Assembly (NCBI RefSeq): GCF_026339935.1
Contig: NZ_JAPEPX010000001.1
Location: forward strand, 5,669,501-5,733,500
Length of the DNA stretch: 64,000 nucleotides
Direction: 5' to 3'
From: Streptomyces sp. NBC_01551
Lineage (GTDB): Bacteria; Actinomycetota; Actinomycetes; Streptomycetales; Streptomycetaceae
The notes under the pieces are model-generated. The model made no database searches, was not told the DNA's origin, and saw nothing but the letters and a program-made list of their open reading frames with translations. This document shows positions 32,283 through 41,074 of the stretch, in pieces. The first letter of the stretch is position 1, and the number at the start of each line of letters is the position of its first letter. Both the position numbers and the translations under genes were made by a program.

Positions 32283-33601
32283 GCCGCCTTGGCGGGATGG
32301 GGCGCGGACGGCTGCTGGGTTCCGGTGGCGACGGGCTTCGATGGTTTGCGGGTCATCCGGCGGACGTCCGGGACGAGCAGGACGACCGCCGTGCCGAGGA
32401 CGACCAGGGCCGCGCAGCCCCACAGAGCCGTGGTGCGCCCGAAGGCGGTTTCGGCCGGCCCGGCCAGCGCGGTGGCCAGCGGGAGCATCGACACCGAGCC
32501 GAACCAGTCGTAGGCCGAGACGCGGGAGAACTTCTCCTCCGGGATCTCCTGGTGCATCGTGGCCATCCAGTTCACGCCGAACACCTCGATGGCCAGGCCG
32601 CTGACCAGCATCACGGCGCACAGGCCCCACACCGGCAGCGGAACCGCCAGCCCTGCCGACGGCAGCGCCAGCGGGAACACGCACAGGGTGCCGACCAGCA
32701 GCAGCCGGCGCGGCTTCCAGAACATCATCAGGACGGCCCCTGCGATGGTGCCGGCGCCGAAGCAGGCCAGGGCCACGCCCCAGGGGGCGGGCCCGCCCAA
32801 CTGGTCCCGGGCGACGAGCGGACCGTAGACCGCCTCCGCGGCGCCCACGACGGCGACGACGACGGAGAACTGGAGCACGATGCTCCACAGCCAGGGGCGG
32901 GTCTTGACCTCGACCCAGCCCTCGCGCAGGTCGGCCAGCAGGCCGCCGCCGGGGGCCCGGCCGGGGACGTGGCCGACGTCCAGGAACGCCCGCAGGGCTC
33001 CGGCGACCGCGAACGCGGCCGCGTCCACCGCCAGCACCCAGCCGGGGCCGATAGCGGCGATCATCGCTCCGCCGAGCGCGGCGCCGCCGATGCCGGCGCC
33101 GTTCATCGCCATCCGGAAGAGGGCGAAGGCGCGGTTGGAGTGTTCGCCGGAGACGCTGGAGAGCAGCATCCCCTCGGCCGCCGGGTTGAAGAACGCCGTG
33201 CCGGTGCCGCAGAGCGCGGTGAGCAGCATCATCTGCCACAGCTGGGGGTCGCCGGCCAGCACGAGGACGGCGAAGGCGGCCTGCGAGACGCAGTTCAGGG
33301 CGTTGGCCGCGACCATCACGCGGTGCCGGGGCAGCCGGTCGGCGAGGGCCCCGCCGATGAGGAGGAACAGGACGAGCGGCAGCGTACGGGCGGCGGCGAC
33401 GAGGCCGACGTCGCCGGGGGAACCGCCGGCCTCCATGACCGCGAACGAGGCCGCGATGAGCGCTCCGTGGCTGCCGAGGTTCGTCACGACGGCGGCGCCC
33501 GTCAACAGGGTGTAGTTGCGGCTGGCCCACTCGGGTCTGCGGCGGCGCGGCGCGGACGTACGGACGGAGCGGGAGGAGGCGTCGGCGGGTGGAGAGCTCA
33601 C
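32279..33601 (-). CDS. MFS transporter
   Basis: A 440-residue major facilitator of the MFS_3/enterobactin-exporter-like type with about 12 transmembrane segments. The loop 2-3 motif appears as GGALADRLPRHRVMVAANAL, and the proline/glycine-rich helix 5 has GAGIGGAALGGAMIAAIGPGWVLAVDAAAFAVAGALR. The N-terminal 28 residues and the C-terminal 25 residues are hydrophilic. Likely a drug or metabolite efflux pump; the substrate is unknown. Alone on its strand. Confidence 0.9.
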   Translation of the reverse strand: MSSPPADASSRSVRTSAPRRRRPEWASRNYTLLTGAAVVTNLGSHGALIAASFAVMEAGGSPGDVGLVAAARTLPLVLFLLIGGALADRLPRHRVMVAANALNCVSQAAFAVLVLAGDPQLWQMMLLTALCGTGTAFFNPAAEGMLLSSVSGEHSNRAFALFRMAMNGAGIGGAALGGAMIAAIGPGWVLAVDAAAFAVAGALRAFLDVGHVPGRAPGGGLLADLREGWVEVKTRPWLWSIVLQFSVVVAVVGAAEAVYGPLVARDQLGGPAPWGVALACFGAGTIAGAVLMMFWKPRRLLLVGTLCVFPLALPSAGLAVPLPVWGLCAVMLVSGLAIEVFGVNWMATMHQEIPEEKFSRVSAYDWFGSVSMLPLATALAGPAETAFGRTTALWGCAALVVLGTAVVLLVPDVRRMTRKPSKPVATGTQQPSAPHPAKAA

Positions 33602-33719
33602 CCACGGACTATCCCCGCCCCGGGCCGAGAATCCAAACGGATATCCGGCCCGGGGTGGGGACGCGTCAGCGCTGCGGGCCGGCCTCCACGGGCGGCGGGC
33701 CGGCCTTCGCGGGCGGCGG

Positions 33720-33783
33720 ACCGATCAGCTGGTGCTGAGGCGGACCGAGCTACCGATCAGCTGGTGCTGAGGCGGACCGAGCT
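33720..33783. repeat. Perfect 32-bp tandem duplication across a gene end
   Basis: The 32-bp unit at 33720-33751 is repeated exactly at 33752-33783. On the minus strand it encodes the last eight residues (SSVRLSTS) plus TGA of the neighbouring anchored protein, so a second copy of the gene's tail and stop lies just after the real stop. Confidence 0.85.
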
Positions 33784-34800
33784 GAGGATCTTCTCGTACG
33801 TCTCCTGCGTGACCTCGCCCTCGACACCGGCGGCGCCGTACAGCACCCAGGTGGCGAAGTCGCCCTTGGTGTTCTTGAAGCTGAAGGCGATGCTCTTGCC
33901 GTCGGAGGAGCACTTGTTCGCCTTCGGCACCGGGCCGGCCGTCGCGGTGGCGATGTGGCCCTTGAGCCCGGAGGCGGTGGTGTACTCCTTGGCCGGGGTG
34001 GACTTGACGACCTCGCGCGGGTTCTTCACGCCCTGCGCGTACGCGGCGAACACCCAGCTCTCGGCGGCGTTGACGGAGGCCTCGGCGGTGTCCTTGGCAC
34101 CCTGGGCGCCCTTGGTGCCGGTGCCGGCCAGCGAGGTCGACTCCTCACTGCCGTTCTTGTCGGAGTCGACCTTGCACCAGTCGTCCTTGAGGAAGGCCGG
34201 CGCCGACATCATGACGAAGGCCGAGCCGTCGTTCTTCTTCTCGTCCTCGAAGCCCGTGGACATGCCGGAGCTCGAGACCTTCCACTCCGGCGGAACGTCG
34301 AAGACAGTGCCGTACTTGGGGTTGACGACCACCTTCCAGCCGGGGATGACCGGCTTGACCTGGTCGTCGGCGCGCGGGTTCGAGCTCGGGGCGGCCGGCG
34401 CCGCCGAGCTGGGCGGCGGGGAGGAGGCCGCGGCGGGCTTGGCGTCCGCCTCGTCGTTCTTCTTGTCGTCCCGGGTCAGGACGTACGCGCCCATGCCGGC
34501 CGCCGCGACGACGACCGCGGAGGCCGCGACGATGGCCACCGTCTTGGTGGAGTACGGGCTGGTGCGGCCACCGCGCGGGGCGGCGGCGGGCTGCTGCTGC
34601 GGGGCCTGGCCCCAGGGCTGAGTGGGAGGCGGCGTCTGGTAGCCCGCCTGCGGGTATCCGTAACCGGGCTGCTGCTGGCCGAACCCCGGCTGCTGCTGGT
34701 TGTACGGGTTCGGCTGTCCCGGCTGCTGCTGGTACGGGTTCTGTTGCGCGTCCTGGGGGTTCTGCTCGCCCCCGGGCTGCTGCTGCTGTCCTGGCCACAT
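33757..34800 (-). CDS. Membrane-anchored protein with Q/P-rich N terminus
   Basis: A 347-residue protein. The N-terminal 75 residues are Gln/Pro/Tyr/Gly-rich (repeats of NPYQQQPGQ/PGFGQQQPGYG), predicted disordered and cytoplasmic. One transmembrane helix follows (about 86-108, TVAIVAASAVVVAAAGMGAYVL). Then come a charged/Pro-rich linker and an extracellular domain (about 150-347) starting PGWKVVVNPKYGTVFDVPPEWKV with two cysteines. This layout is common in actinobacterial secreted-domain proteins near septum or envelope functions, but no enzymatic motif is seen. ATG at 34800. The end overlaps a 32-bp duplication. Confidence 0.78.
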   Translation of the reverse strand: MWPGQQQQPGGEQNPQDAQQNPYQQQPGQPNPYNQQQPGFGQQQPGYGYPQAGYQTPPPTQPWGQAPQQQPAAAPRGGRTSPYSTKTVAIVAASAVVVAAAGMGAYVLTRDDKKNDEADAKPAAASSPPPSSAAPAAPSSNPRADDQVKPVIPGWKVVVNPKYGTVFDVPPEWKVSSSGMSTGFEDEKKNDGSAFVMMSAPAFLKDDWCKVDSDKNGSEESTSLAGTGTKGAQGAKDTAEASVNAAESWVFAAYAQGVKNPREVVKSTPAKEYTTASGLKGHIATATAGPVPKANKCSSDGKSIAFSFKNTKGDFATWVLYGAAGVEGEVTQETYEKILSSVRLSTS

Positions 34801-34896
34801 GGCCGGTAACGATAGTGGGAGCGGGGGCGACGGGTCACGGCCGCCCCCGTAACAGGTCTGGTCAAGGGCGTCTACTCGTGGGTAACATCGCGTCTC

Positions 34897-35349
34897 ATGA
34901 GCGCAGATCAGATGAACGTGGGCGAACTGCTCGCCGCGACCGTGCCGATGGCCCGGACCCTGAACCTCCAGTTCCTGGAGACCACCCCGGAGCGCGCCGT
35001 CGTCCGCCTTCCGGACCAGCCCGACTTCCACAACCACGTCGGCGGTCCGCACGCGGGCGCCATGTTCACGCTGGCCGAGTCCGCGAGCGGGGCCATCGTC
35101 CTGGCCGCCTTCGGCGAGCAGCTCTCGCGCGCCGTGCCGCTGGCCGTGCGGGCCGAGATCGGCTACAAGAAGCTCGCCAAGGGCGTCGTCACGGCCACCG
35201 CCACCCTGGGCCGTCCGGCAGCCGAGGTCGTCGCCGAGCTCGATGCCGGCGGTCGCCCCGAGTTCCCGGTCACCATCGCGATCCAGCGCGAGGACGAGGC
35301 CGTGACCGGCGAGATGACGGTCGTCTGGACCCTCCGCCCGAACGCGTAG
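34897..35349 (+). CDS. Hotdog-fold thioesterase-like protein (DUF4442/PaaI type)
   Basis: A 150-residue single hotdog domain. The long helix segment HNHVGGPHAGAMFTLAESASGAIVLAAFGEQ (about 47-77) with HVGG and HAGA is typical of PaaI/DUF4442 acyl-CoA thioesterase-like proteins. The strands AVPLAVRAEIGYKKLAKG and VTIAIQREDEAVTGEMTVVWTLRP complete the fold. The substrate is unknown. Divergent from the anchored-protein gene (96-bp gap). A terminator follows. Confidence 0.85.
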   Translation: MSADQMNVGELLAATVPMARTLNLQFLETTPERAVVRLPDQPDFHNHVGGPHAGAMFTLAESASGAIVLAAFGEQLSRAVPLAVRAEIGYKKLAKGVVTATATLGRPAAEVVAELDAGGRPEFPVTIAIQREDEAVTGEMTVVWTLRPNA

Positions 35350-35367
35350 CGGGCCGACGGTGGAGGA

Positions 35368-35403
35368 GTGCGGGGCCGCGTCCGGAAGGGCGCGGCCCCG
35401 CAC
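35368..35403 (+). terminator. Terminator after the thioesterase gene
   Basis: Perfect 13-bp stem GTGCGGGGCCGCG (35368-35380) / CGCGGCCCCGCAC (35391-35403), followed by TTGT. Confidence 0.8.
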
Positions 35404-35541
35404 TTGTCCCCGGCTCCGAATCCCGCTCCGAATCCCGTGCCGCAACGCGCTGGGTTCCCCACCGGGTCCCCCGCCCGATCCCCGGCGGGCCCGGGCCCGG
35501 CGCCGCTAGAGTCCCTCGCACGACGAAGGGGAGGGGTCCTC

Positions 35542-35751
35542 GTGAACAAGACGGCCAAGGTCAGCGTCAGTCTCGACGCCGAACTCGTGGTGGAGGTGAT
35601 GGTCCTCGCCGGGATCGGCTCGCCCCAGGACGCGGTGGAGGCCGTCGTACGGGACTACATCGCCCGCGGCCACCGCACCGAGGCGCGGGTGCAGACCCAG
35701 GACGAGCCCCGGCGGGACCCCGACACCCTGCAGCAGCCGCCGCAGGGCTGA
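35542..35751 (+). CDS. Ribbon-helix-helix protein, VapB/DUF2191-like
   Basis: A 69-residue protein, GTG start behind GGGGAGGGG. The N-terminal strand and two helices (KVSVSLDAELVVEVMVLAGIGSPQDAVEAVVRDYIARGH) match the short antitoxin-type ribbon-helix-helix family. The tail is polar and Gln-rich. No toxin gene (PIN domain) lies beside it: the next gene downstream is the GH3 enzyme. It may be an orphan antitoxin or a simple DNA-binding regulator. Confidence 0.7.
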   Translation: MNKTAKVSVSLDAELVVEVMVLAGIGSPQDAVEAVVRDYIARGHRTEARVQTQDEPRRDPDTLQQPPQG

Positions 35752-35808
35752 ACCTCGGCGGCGCGGTGGCGCGTCAGGGCGGACCCGCGGGGCGGGCGGC
35801 GCACAGTG

Positions 35809-35849
35809 GTCGGCGGGGAGCGGTCCGGCGCGGGCCGCTCCCCGCCGAC
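35809..35849 (+). terminator. Strong hairpin between the RHH and GH3 genes
   Basis: Perfect 15-bp stem GTCGGCGGGGAGCGG (35809-35823) / CCGCTCCCCGCCGAC (35835-35849). It insulates the GH3 gene. Confidence 0.75.
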
Positions 35850-35891
35850 TGACGCCGGTCGACTCCGAAGCCGACTCCGCGGGGAGCGCCC

Positions 35892-38396
35892 ATGAGCGAG
35901 GCCTTGTCCAGACGTTCCGCGATCCGGCTGCTCGGGGCGTTGGGGGCCGCGCTCGGGACGGGAGGCTGCGTCGCCACCGTCCCGCCGGGCGCGGGCGTGC
36001 GGGAATCCTCGGCCGAGGCCACGGCGGCCGCCGCCCGGCCCGGGAGCGCGGCCCGCGTCGACGCCCTGCTCGGCCGGCTCACCCTCGACGAGAAGACCGC
36101 CCTGCTGCACGGCGCTCGGGACCCGGCCCCGCTCGGCCAGGCAGGCTACGTGCCCGGCGTCCCTCGCCTCGGCGTCCCGGCGCTGCGCTTCGCCGACGGG
36201 CCCGCCGGGGTGCGCGTCGCCCGGCCCGCCACCGCGCTGCCCGCGCCGGTCCTGCTCGCCTCCGCCTTCGACCCCGCGCTCGCCCGCGAGTACGGCCGGG
36301 TCCTCGGCCGCGAGGGCCGCGCCCTCGGCCAGGACGTCCTCCTGTCGCCCATGGTCAACCTGATCCGCACCCCCTTCGCCGGGCGGAACTTCGAGACCTT
36401 CTCCGAGGACCCGCGGCTGACGGCCGACCTGGTAGGCGAGGTCGTGCGCGGGATCCAGGACGAGGGGCTCATCGCCGCCGTCAAGCACTTCGCCCTCGGC
36501 AACCAGGAGCAGGGCCGCGACACCATCGACGCCGTCGCCGCCGAGCGGACGCTGCACGAGACCGAGCTGCGCGGCTTCGAGGCCGCCGTCGTCGCCGGCG
36601 CCGGAGCGGTGATGGGCGCGTACAACAAGGTCAACGGCACCTACGCATGCGAGAGCAAGCCGCTGCTCGACGAACTGCTGCGGGGCGGCTGGGGGTTCGA
36701 CGGCTGGGTGATGTCCGACTGGGACGCCACCCACAGCACCGTCGCCTCCATCAACGCCGGCCTCGACATGGAGATGCCCGACGGCACCCACTTCGGCGGC
36801 CCGCTGCGCGAGGCGGTGACGGCCGGCTCGGTGCCCGAGGAGGCCGTCGACCTCGCGGTGCGCCGGGTGCTGAGCACCATGGACCGTTTCGGGCTGCTCA
36901 CGGACCGCCCCGCCGCCCGGCCCCGGCGCGAGCCCGCCGCCGGGGCCCGGATCGCCCGCCGGGTCGCCGCCGCCGGGGCGGTGCTGCTGCGCAACGAGCA
37001 CGCCACCCTGCCGCTGACCGGGGCCGCGGCCCGCTCCGTCGCGGTGATCGGCCCCACCGGCCAGGTGCCGTTCGTCAGCGGCGGCGGCAGCGCCCACGTC
37101 GTCCCCGACCGGGCGGCCGCCCCGCTCGCCGCCATCAGGAAGCGGGCCGGGAACGGCGCCACCGTCCGCTACGCCCTCGGCGAGGACGTCTACGGCCGCC
37201 CCCTCCCGCCGGACCTGCTCTCGCCCGCCGCCGCCCTGGACGACCGGGCCGTCGCCCCCGGGGGCCGCTGGAGCCACGAGGGCGGGTTCAGCCTCGCCGC
37301 CGACGACGAATGGACCCTGATCGTCCACTACACCGGCATGCGGCCCAGCGTCTGCCTCGACGGCGAGGAGCTGTTCCCCGTCCTGCAGGGCATGGCCGAG
37401 TACTTCGCGGGCGGACTCCTCGCGGCCGCGCCCGACGGGCGGACCGTCCGCCGCCGCAGCCTCGCGCTCAAGGCGGGCCCCCACCGGCTCGCGGTGACCG
37501 CCGAGGGCGGGGAGCGGGGGCAGCGGTTCCGGCTCCGGCACACCACCGGGGCGACCCGGGCCGCCGACGTCGCCGAGGCCGTCAAGACCGCCAAGGCCGC
37601 GCGCAGCGTGGTGCTGTTCGCCTACGAGGACGCCACCGAGGGCAGGGACCGTACCTCCCTGGGACTGCCCGGGGGACAGGCCCGGCTGATCGAGGAGGTC
37701 GCCGCCGCGAACCCGCGCACCACGGTGGTGCTCAACACCTCCTCCAGTACGACCATGCCGTGGCTCTCCCGTACCGGGGCGGTCCTCCAGATGTACTACC
37801 CGGGCCAGGAGGGCGCGGGCGCCACCGCCGACCTCCTCTTCGGGGACGTGGACCCCGGCGGGCGGCTCACCCAGACCTTCCCGGCCGACGAACGGGCCAC
37901 CCCGGTCGCGGGGGAGCCGCTGCGCTACCCCGGGGTCGGCGGCCGCCAGGAGTACACCGAGGGCGTGCACGTCGGCCACCGCTGGTACGACGAGCAGCGG
38001 GTGGCCCCGCTGTTCCCGTTCGGGTACGGGCTCTCGTACACGACGTGGGAGTACGAGAAACCGGCCGTCCGGGCGGAGCGCGGCGGGCTGCGCGTGGAGT
38101 TCACCGTCCGCAACACCGGGCGCCGCAAGGGCACCGAGGTGGCCCAGGTGTACGTGGGTCCCTCCCCGGACCTGAAGCTGGACCAGCCGGTGCGCGTGCT
38201 GGCCGGCTACCGGCGGCTGACCCTGGCGCCGGGGGAGGCGCAGCGGGTCGTGATCGACGTCGACGCCCGGGCGCTGTCGTCCTGGGACCCCGAGGCGCAC
38301 GGCTGGGTGCTCGGTTCCGGCCGCAGGGAGGTGTTCGTGGGCCGTTCCTCCCGAGAACTCCCACTGAAGGCAAAGGCTGTGGTGAGGAGCGGATAG
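35892..38396 (+). CDS. Glycoside hydrolase family 3 beta-glucosidase, Tat lipoprotein
   Basis: An 834-residue exported GH3 enzyme. The signal begins with twin arginines (SRRSAIRLLG, Arg7-Arg8) and ends with a lipobox-like GTGGC (Cys26), so it is probably a Tat-exported lipoprotein. The N-terminal barrel includes KHFALGNQEQGR and the nucleophile in VMSDWDATHS (Asp276). A beta/alpha sandwich follows, with a PA14-like insertion (about 460-560). The C-terminal fibronectin III-like domain starts near FTVRNTGRRKGTEVAQVYVGP. It probably releases glucose or other sugars from beta-glucosides. No sugar transporter is adjacent. Confidence 0.92.
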   Translation: MSEALSRRSAIRLLGALGAALGTGGCVATVPPGAGVRESSAEATAAAARPGSAARVDALLGRLTLDEKTALLHGARDPAPLGQAGYVPGVPRLGVPALRFADGPAGVRVARPATALPAPVLLASAFDPALAREYGRVLGREGRALGQDVLLSPMVNLIRTPFAGRNFETFSEDPRLTADLVGEVVRGIQDEGLIAAVKHFALGNQEQGRDTIDAVAAERTLHETELRGFEAAVVAGAGAVMGAYNKVNGTYACESKPLLDELLRGGWGFDGWVMSDWDATHSTVASINAGLDMEMPDGTHFGGPLREAVTAGSVPEEAVDLAVRRVLSTMDRFGLLTDRPAARPRREPAAGARIARRVAAAGAVLLRNEHATLPLTGAAARSVAVIGPTGQVPFVSGGGSAHVVPDRAAAPLAAIRKRAGNGATVRYALGEDVYGRPLPPDLLSPAAALDDRAVAPGGRWSHEGGFSLAADDEWTLIVHYTGMRPSVCLDGEELFPVLQGMAEYFAGGLLAAAPDGRTVRRRSLALKAGPHRLAVTAEGGERGQRFRLRHTTGATRAADVAEAVKTAKAARSVVLFAYEDATEGRDRTSLGLPGGQARLIEEVAAANPRTTVVLNTSSSTTMPWLSRTGAVLQMYYPGQEGAGATADLLFGDVDPGGRLTQTFPADERATPVAGEPLRYPGVGGRQEYTEGVHVGHRWYDEQRVAPLFPFGYGLSYTTWEYEKPAVRAERGGLRVEFTVRNTGRRKGTEVAQVYVGPSPDLKLDQPVRVLAGYRRLTLAPGEAQRVVIDVDARALSSWDPEAHGWVLGSGRREVFVGRSSRELPLKAKAVVRSG

Positions 38397-38453
38397 GCTG
38401 CCCGTTCGGCGCGCCACAGGGGGCGCGTCGCCGCGATTGGGGAGGACGTACCG

Positions 38454-39194
38454 GTGCACATCCAGGAATGGCTGGAGACGATTCCGGCGGTCAGCATCTA
38501 TCTCCTGGTGGGTCTGGTCATCGGCCTGGAGAGCCTCGGCATCCCGCTGCCGGGCGAGATCATCCTCGTCAGCTCGGCGCTGCTGGCCTCCCAGCACGGG
38601 GAGATCGACCCCGTGGTGCTGGGCGTCTGCGCGAGCACCGGCGCGATCGTGGGCGACTCGATCGGCTACGCGATCGGACGCCGGGGCGGCAAGCCGCTGC
38701 TGGAGAAACTGGGCCGGCGCTTCCCCAAGCACTTCGGGCCGGAGCACGTGGCGCTGGCGGAGCGTTCCTTCGACCGGTGGGGCATGTGGGCCGTCTTCTT
38801 CGGGCGGTTCGTGGCGCTGCTGCGGATCTTCGCGGGTCCGCTGGCCGGTGTGCTGCACATGCCGTACTGGCGGTTCCTGATCGCCAACATCCTGGGCGGG
38901 ATCCTGTGGGCCGGCGGCACGACCGCCGTCATCTACTCGGTCGGGGTCGTCGCGGAGCCGTGGCTGAAGCGGTTCTCCTGGGCGGCGCTGGCGCTGGCGG
39001 TGCTGTTCGGCCTGGTGGTGACGCTGGTGATGCGGAGCCGCATGAAGAAGGCGGCACGCTCACTCCCGGCCCCGACGTCGCCGGCCGAGGACGCGGCGTC
39101 CCCGGTCCCGGCCCCGACGTCGCCGGCCGAGGACGCGCCCCCGGCCACCGCCATCGATGCCGCCCCGGCCCCCCGGGCGACCATCTCCGACTGA
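38454..39194 (+). CDS. DedA-family membrane protein
   Basis: A 246-residue DedA/VTT protein. Signature pieces are ESLGIPLPGEIILVSSALLAS (with the conserved acidic residue), GDSIGYAIGRRGGKPLLEK and FFGRFVALLRIFAGPLAGVLHMPYWRFLIANILGGILW (conserved FxRF and R...G-P). Four to five membrane segments, then a low-complexity tail with two copies of PAPTSPAEDA (about 205-230). DedA proteins have been linked to undecaprenyl-phosphate or phospholipid flipping and proton-dependent homeostasis. GTG start behind GGGGAGGA. Confidence 0.9.
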   Translation: MHIQEWLETIPAVSIYLLVGLVIGLESLGIPLPGEIILVSSALLASQHGEIDPVVLGVCASTGAIVGDSIGYAIGRRGGKPLLEKLGRRFPKHFGPEHVALAERSFDRWGMWAVFFGRFVALLRIFAGPLAGVLHMPYWRFLIANILGGILWAGGTTAVIYSVGVVAEPWLKRFSWAALALAVLFGLVVTLVMRSRMKKAARSLPAPTSPAEDAASPVPAPTSPAEDAPPATAIDAAPAPRATISD

Positions 39195-39559
39195 GACCCT
39201 CCCGACCCCGACCCCGACCCCGACCCGGCTTGGCCTGGACCCGGCTCGGCCTTGCCTCGGTCCGGCCCGGCCCGGCCCGTCCCGGCCCCGGCTCGGGCCC
39301 GGATCATCGGACCGGCCGGATCGGACCCGGTCTGGGGCGAGCCCGTTCCGCGGCGCTGCCTGCGGCGAGCCCGTTCCGCGGCGCTGCCTGCGGCGAGCCC
39401 GTTCCGCGGCGCTGCCTGCGGCGTGAGGTCGGCCGGCTGGGCCTGGTCTGGGTGAGCCCGGCTCCGGGCGGACTGGGGTGAGCCCGGCTCCCGGTAGGGC
39501 CGCGGCGGCGTGCGGCTGGGGCCGGTGCCTGAGCGCGCCGCGCCCCCGTCGGCCAGACG
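39195..39559. repeat. Repeat-rich intergenic region with three 28-bp tandem copies
   Basis: This 365-bp gap between dedA and the gamma-carbonic anhydrase gene has no convincing gene. It holds GACCCC repeats right after the dedA stop, then three perfect tandem copies of a 28-bp unit starting GCGAGCCCGTTCCGCGG (39337-39364, 39365-39392, 39393-39420). Two copies of GTGAGCCCGGCTC follow (about 39452 and 39479). Confidence 0.8.
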
Positions 39560-40111
39560 CTACGCGCCCGGGGTGACCGATGCGGCGTGCTGCTTCGCCA
39601 GGTCCACGTACATCAGGGCGTTGACCTTGATGCCCTCGCGCTCCTCGTCGGTCAGCTCGCGCCGCACCTTCGCCGGGACGCCCGCGACAAGCGAGCCGGG
39701 CGGGACCACCATGCCCTGCGGGACCAGCGCCTGCGCGGCCACGAGCGAGCCGGCTCCGATGACCGCGCCGTTCAGGACCGTCGCGCCCATCCCGATCAGG
39801 CAGTCGTCCTCGACCGTGCAGCCGTGCACGACCGCGTTGTGGCCGATGGAGACCCGCTCGCCGATCGAGACCGGGAAGCCGGGGTCCACGTGGACGGTGC
39901 AGTTGTCCTGCACGTTGCTGTCGGCGCCGAGCGTGATCGGACCGCAGTCGGCGCGCAGCACCGCCGAGTACCAGATGCTCGCGCCGGCGCCCATGGTGAC
40001 GTCGCCGACCACGACGGAGGTGGGCGCCGTGAAGGCCGTGGGGTCGATCCGCGGGCTCGTTCCGTTCACGCCCGCGACGAGTGCCCGGCCCTGGTCCGTC
40101 TGATGCGTCAT
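39560..40111 (-). CDS. Gamma-carbonic-anhydrase-like hexapeptide protein
   Basis: A 183-residue left-handed beta-helix protein of the YrdA/PaaY/gamma-CA family. Metal-binding histidines are in the pattern NVQDNCTVHVDPG, IGHNAVVHGC: His in TVHVD and the HNAVVH pair. RADCGPITLGADSN carries the conserved Arg and Asp. The C-terminal helix is REGIKVNALMYVDLAKQH. Members bind zinc/iron and may hydrate CO2 or act as thioesterase partners. ATG at 40111. Confidence 0.9.
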   Translation of the reverse strand: MTHQTDQGRALVAGVNGTSPRIDPTAFTAPTSVVVGDVTMGAGASIWYSAVLRADCGPITLGADSNVQDNCTVHVDPGFPVSIGERVSIGHNAVVHGCTVEDDCLIGMGATVLNGAVIGAGSLVAAQALVPQGMVVPPGSLVAGVPAKVRRELTDEEREGIKVNALMYVDLAKQHAASVTPGA

Positions 40112-40254
40112 CTTCTCTTCCTCAGTCCTCTGTCGTCGTCTTCATCCGGGGTGCCTGCCGCGCTACGGGCACGGTAGGCCACGCCACCGGCTCCGCCCGC
40201 GATGGGGTGAAGATCACGGCGCGCTCCGGGCGCCCGGGGCGTTACGGTGGCCGG

Positions 40255-41037
40255 GTGCCGAAGAACCAGAACACGTTCTCATCCCTCACGCCCCTCGCAT
40301 CCCTGAAGGTCCTGCGCCGCCGCCTCGCGAGCCGGGCCGCCCACGCCGGCTGGCGCTGGATGCAGCAGGCCGGCGCGGTCACCGCGCAGACCCCGGGACG
40401 CCTGCGGTTCGGCGCGATCGGGCCGCACACCCGGCTCGCCTTCCCCCAGGGCACGGTCTTCGGCGAGCCGTGGATCCGCCTCGGCGACCACTGCATCATC
40501 GGCGAGCAGGTCACGCTCACGGCCGGGATGATGCCGGACCTGGACCTCGGCCCGGAGCCCGTGCTGGTGCTCGGCAACGGCGTGGTCATCGGCCGGGACA
40601 GCCACGTCATAGCCGACACCCGGATCACCATCGGGGACGACACCTTCTGTGGACCGGGGGTCTACATCACCTCCACCAACCACAGCTACGACGACCCGCA
40701 CGAGCCCGTCGGCAAGCAGTGGCCACGCAGCGCCCCGGTGGAGATCGGCCCGGGCTGCTGGCTGGGCACGGGAGCGGTGATCCTGCCCGGGGCGCGCCTG
40801 GGCCGCAATGTGGTGGTGGCCGCGGGTGCCGTCGTACGGGGTGAAGTGCCCGACCACGCCGTCGTGGCGGGCGCGCCCGCGCGGATCGTACGGCGCTGGG
40901 AGCCGGAGACGGGCTGGACGCCGCCGCTGCGCACTCCGGCGCCCGTGCCGATACCCGACGGGGTCACGCCGGCTCAGCTGCGGGCGCTGGCGGAGCTGGA
41001 GCAGCCCGAGCAGCGCCCGACGGCGGACACGCTCTAG
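40255..41037 (+). CDS. Hexapeptide-repeat acyltransferase (LbH superfamily)
   Basis: A 260-residue trimeric left-handed beta-helix acyltransferase. Hexapeptide turns run from IRLGDHCIIGEQVTLTAG to VVAAGAVVRGEVPDHAVVAGAPARIVRRW (about 75-220), with the acetyl-CoA-type DTFCGPGVYITSTNHSYDDP loop (candidate catalytic His in TNHSY). The N-terminal 50 residues are basic and helical. Relatives acetylate sugars or other small molecules; the acceptor is unknown. GTG at 40255. Divergent from the gamma-CA gene. Confidence 0.87.
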   Translation: MPKNQNTFSSLTPLASLKVLRRRLASRAAHAGWRWMQQAGAVTAQTPGRLRFGAIGPHTRLAFPQGTVFGEPWIRLGDHCIIGEQVTLTAGMMPDLDLGPEPVLVLGNGVVIGRDSHVIADTRITIGDDTFCGPGVYITSTNHSYDDPHEPVGKQWPRSAPVEIGPGCWLGTGAVILPGARLGRNVVVAAGAVVRGEVPDHAVVAGAPARIVRRWEPETGWTPPLRTPAPVPIPDGVTPAQLRALAELEQPEQRPTADTL

Positions 41038-41040
41038 CCA

Positions 41041-41074
41041 GTGCTGTGACCGGAAAGGTTCGCGGTCACAGCAC
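41041..41074. terminator. Bidirectional terminator
   Basis: GTGCTGTGACC (41041-41051) pairs perfectly with GGTCACAGCAC (41064-41074) between the convergent acyltransferase and EamA genes; the right arm touches the EamA stop codon. Confidence 0.8.

Noticed and set aside
35655..38858. Very long minus-strand open frame (over 1000 codons) opposite the GH3 gene
   Set aside because: It mirrors the plus-strand gene's codon bias. The translation is low-complexity Gly/Gln/Val/His without domains, whereas the plus strand encodes a full GH3 enzyme.
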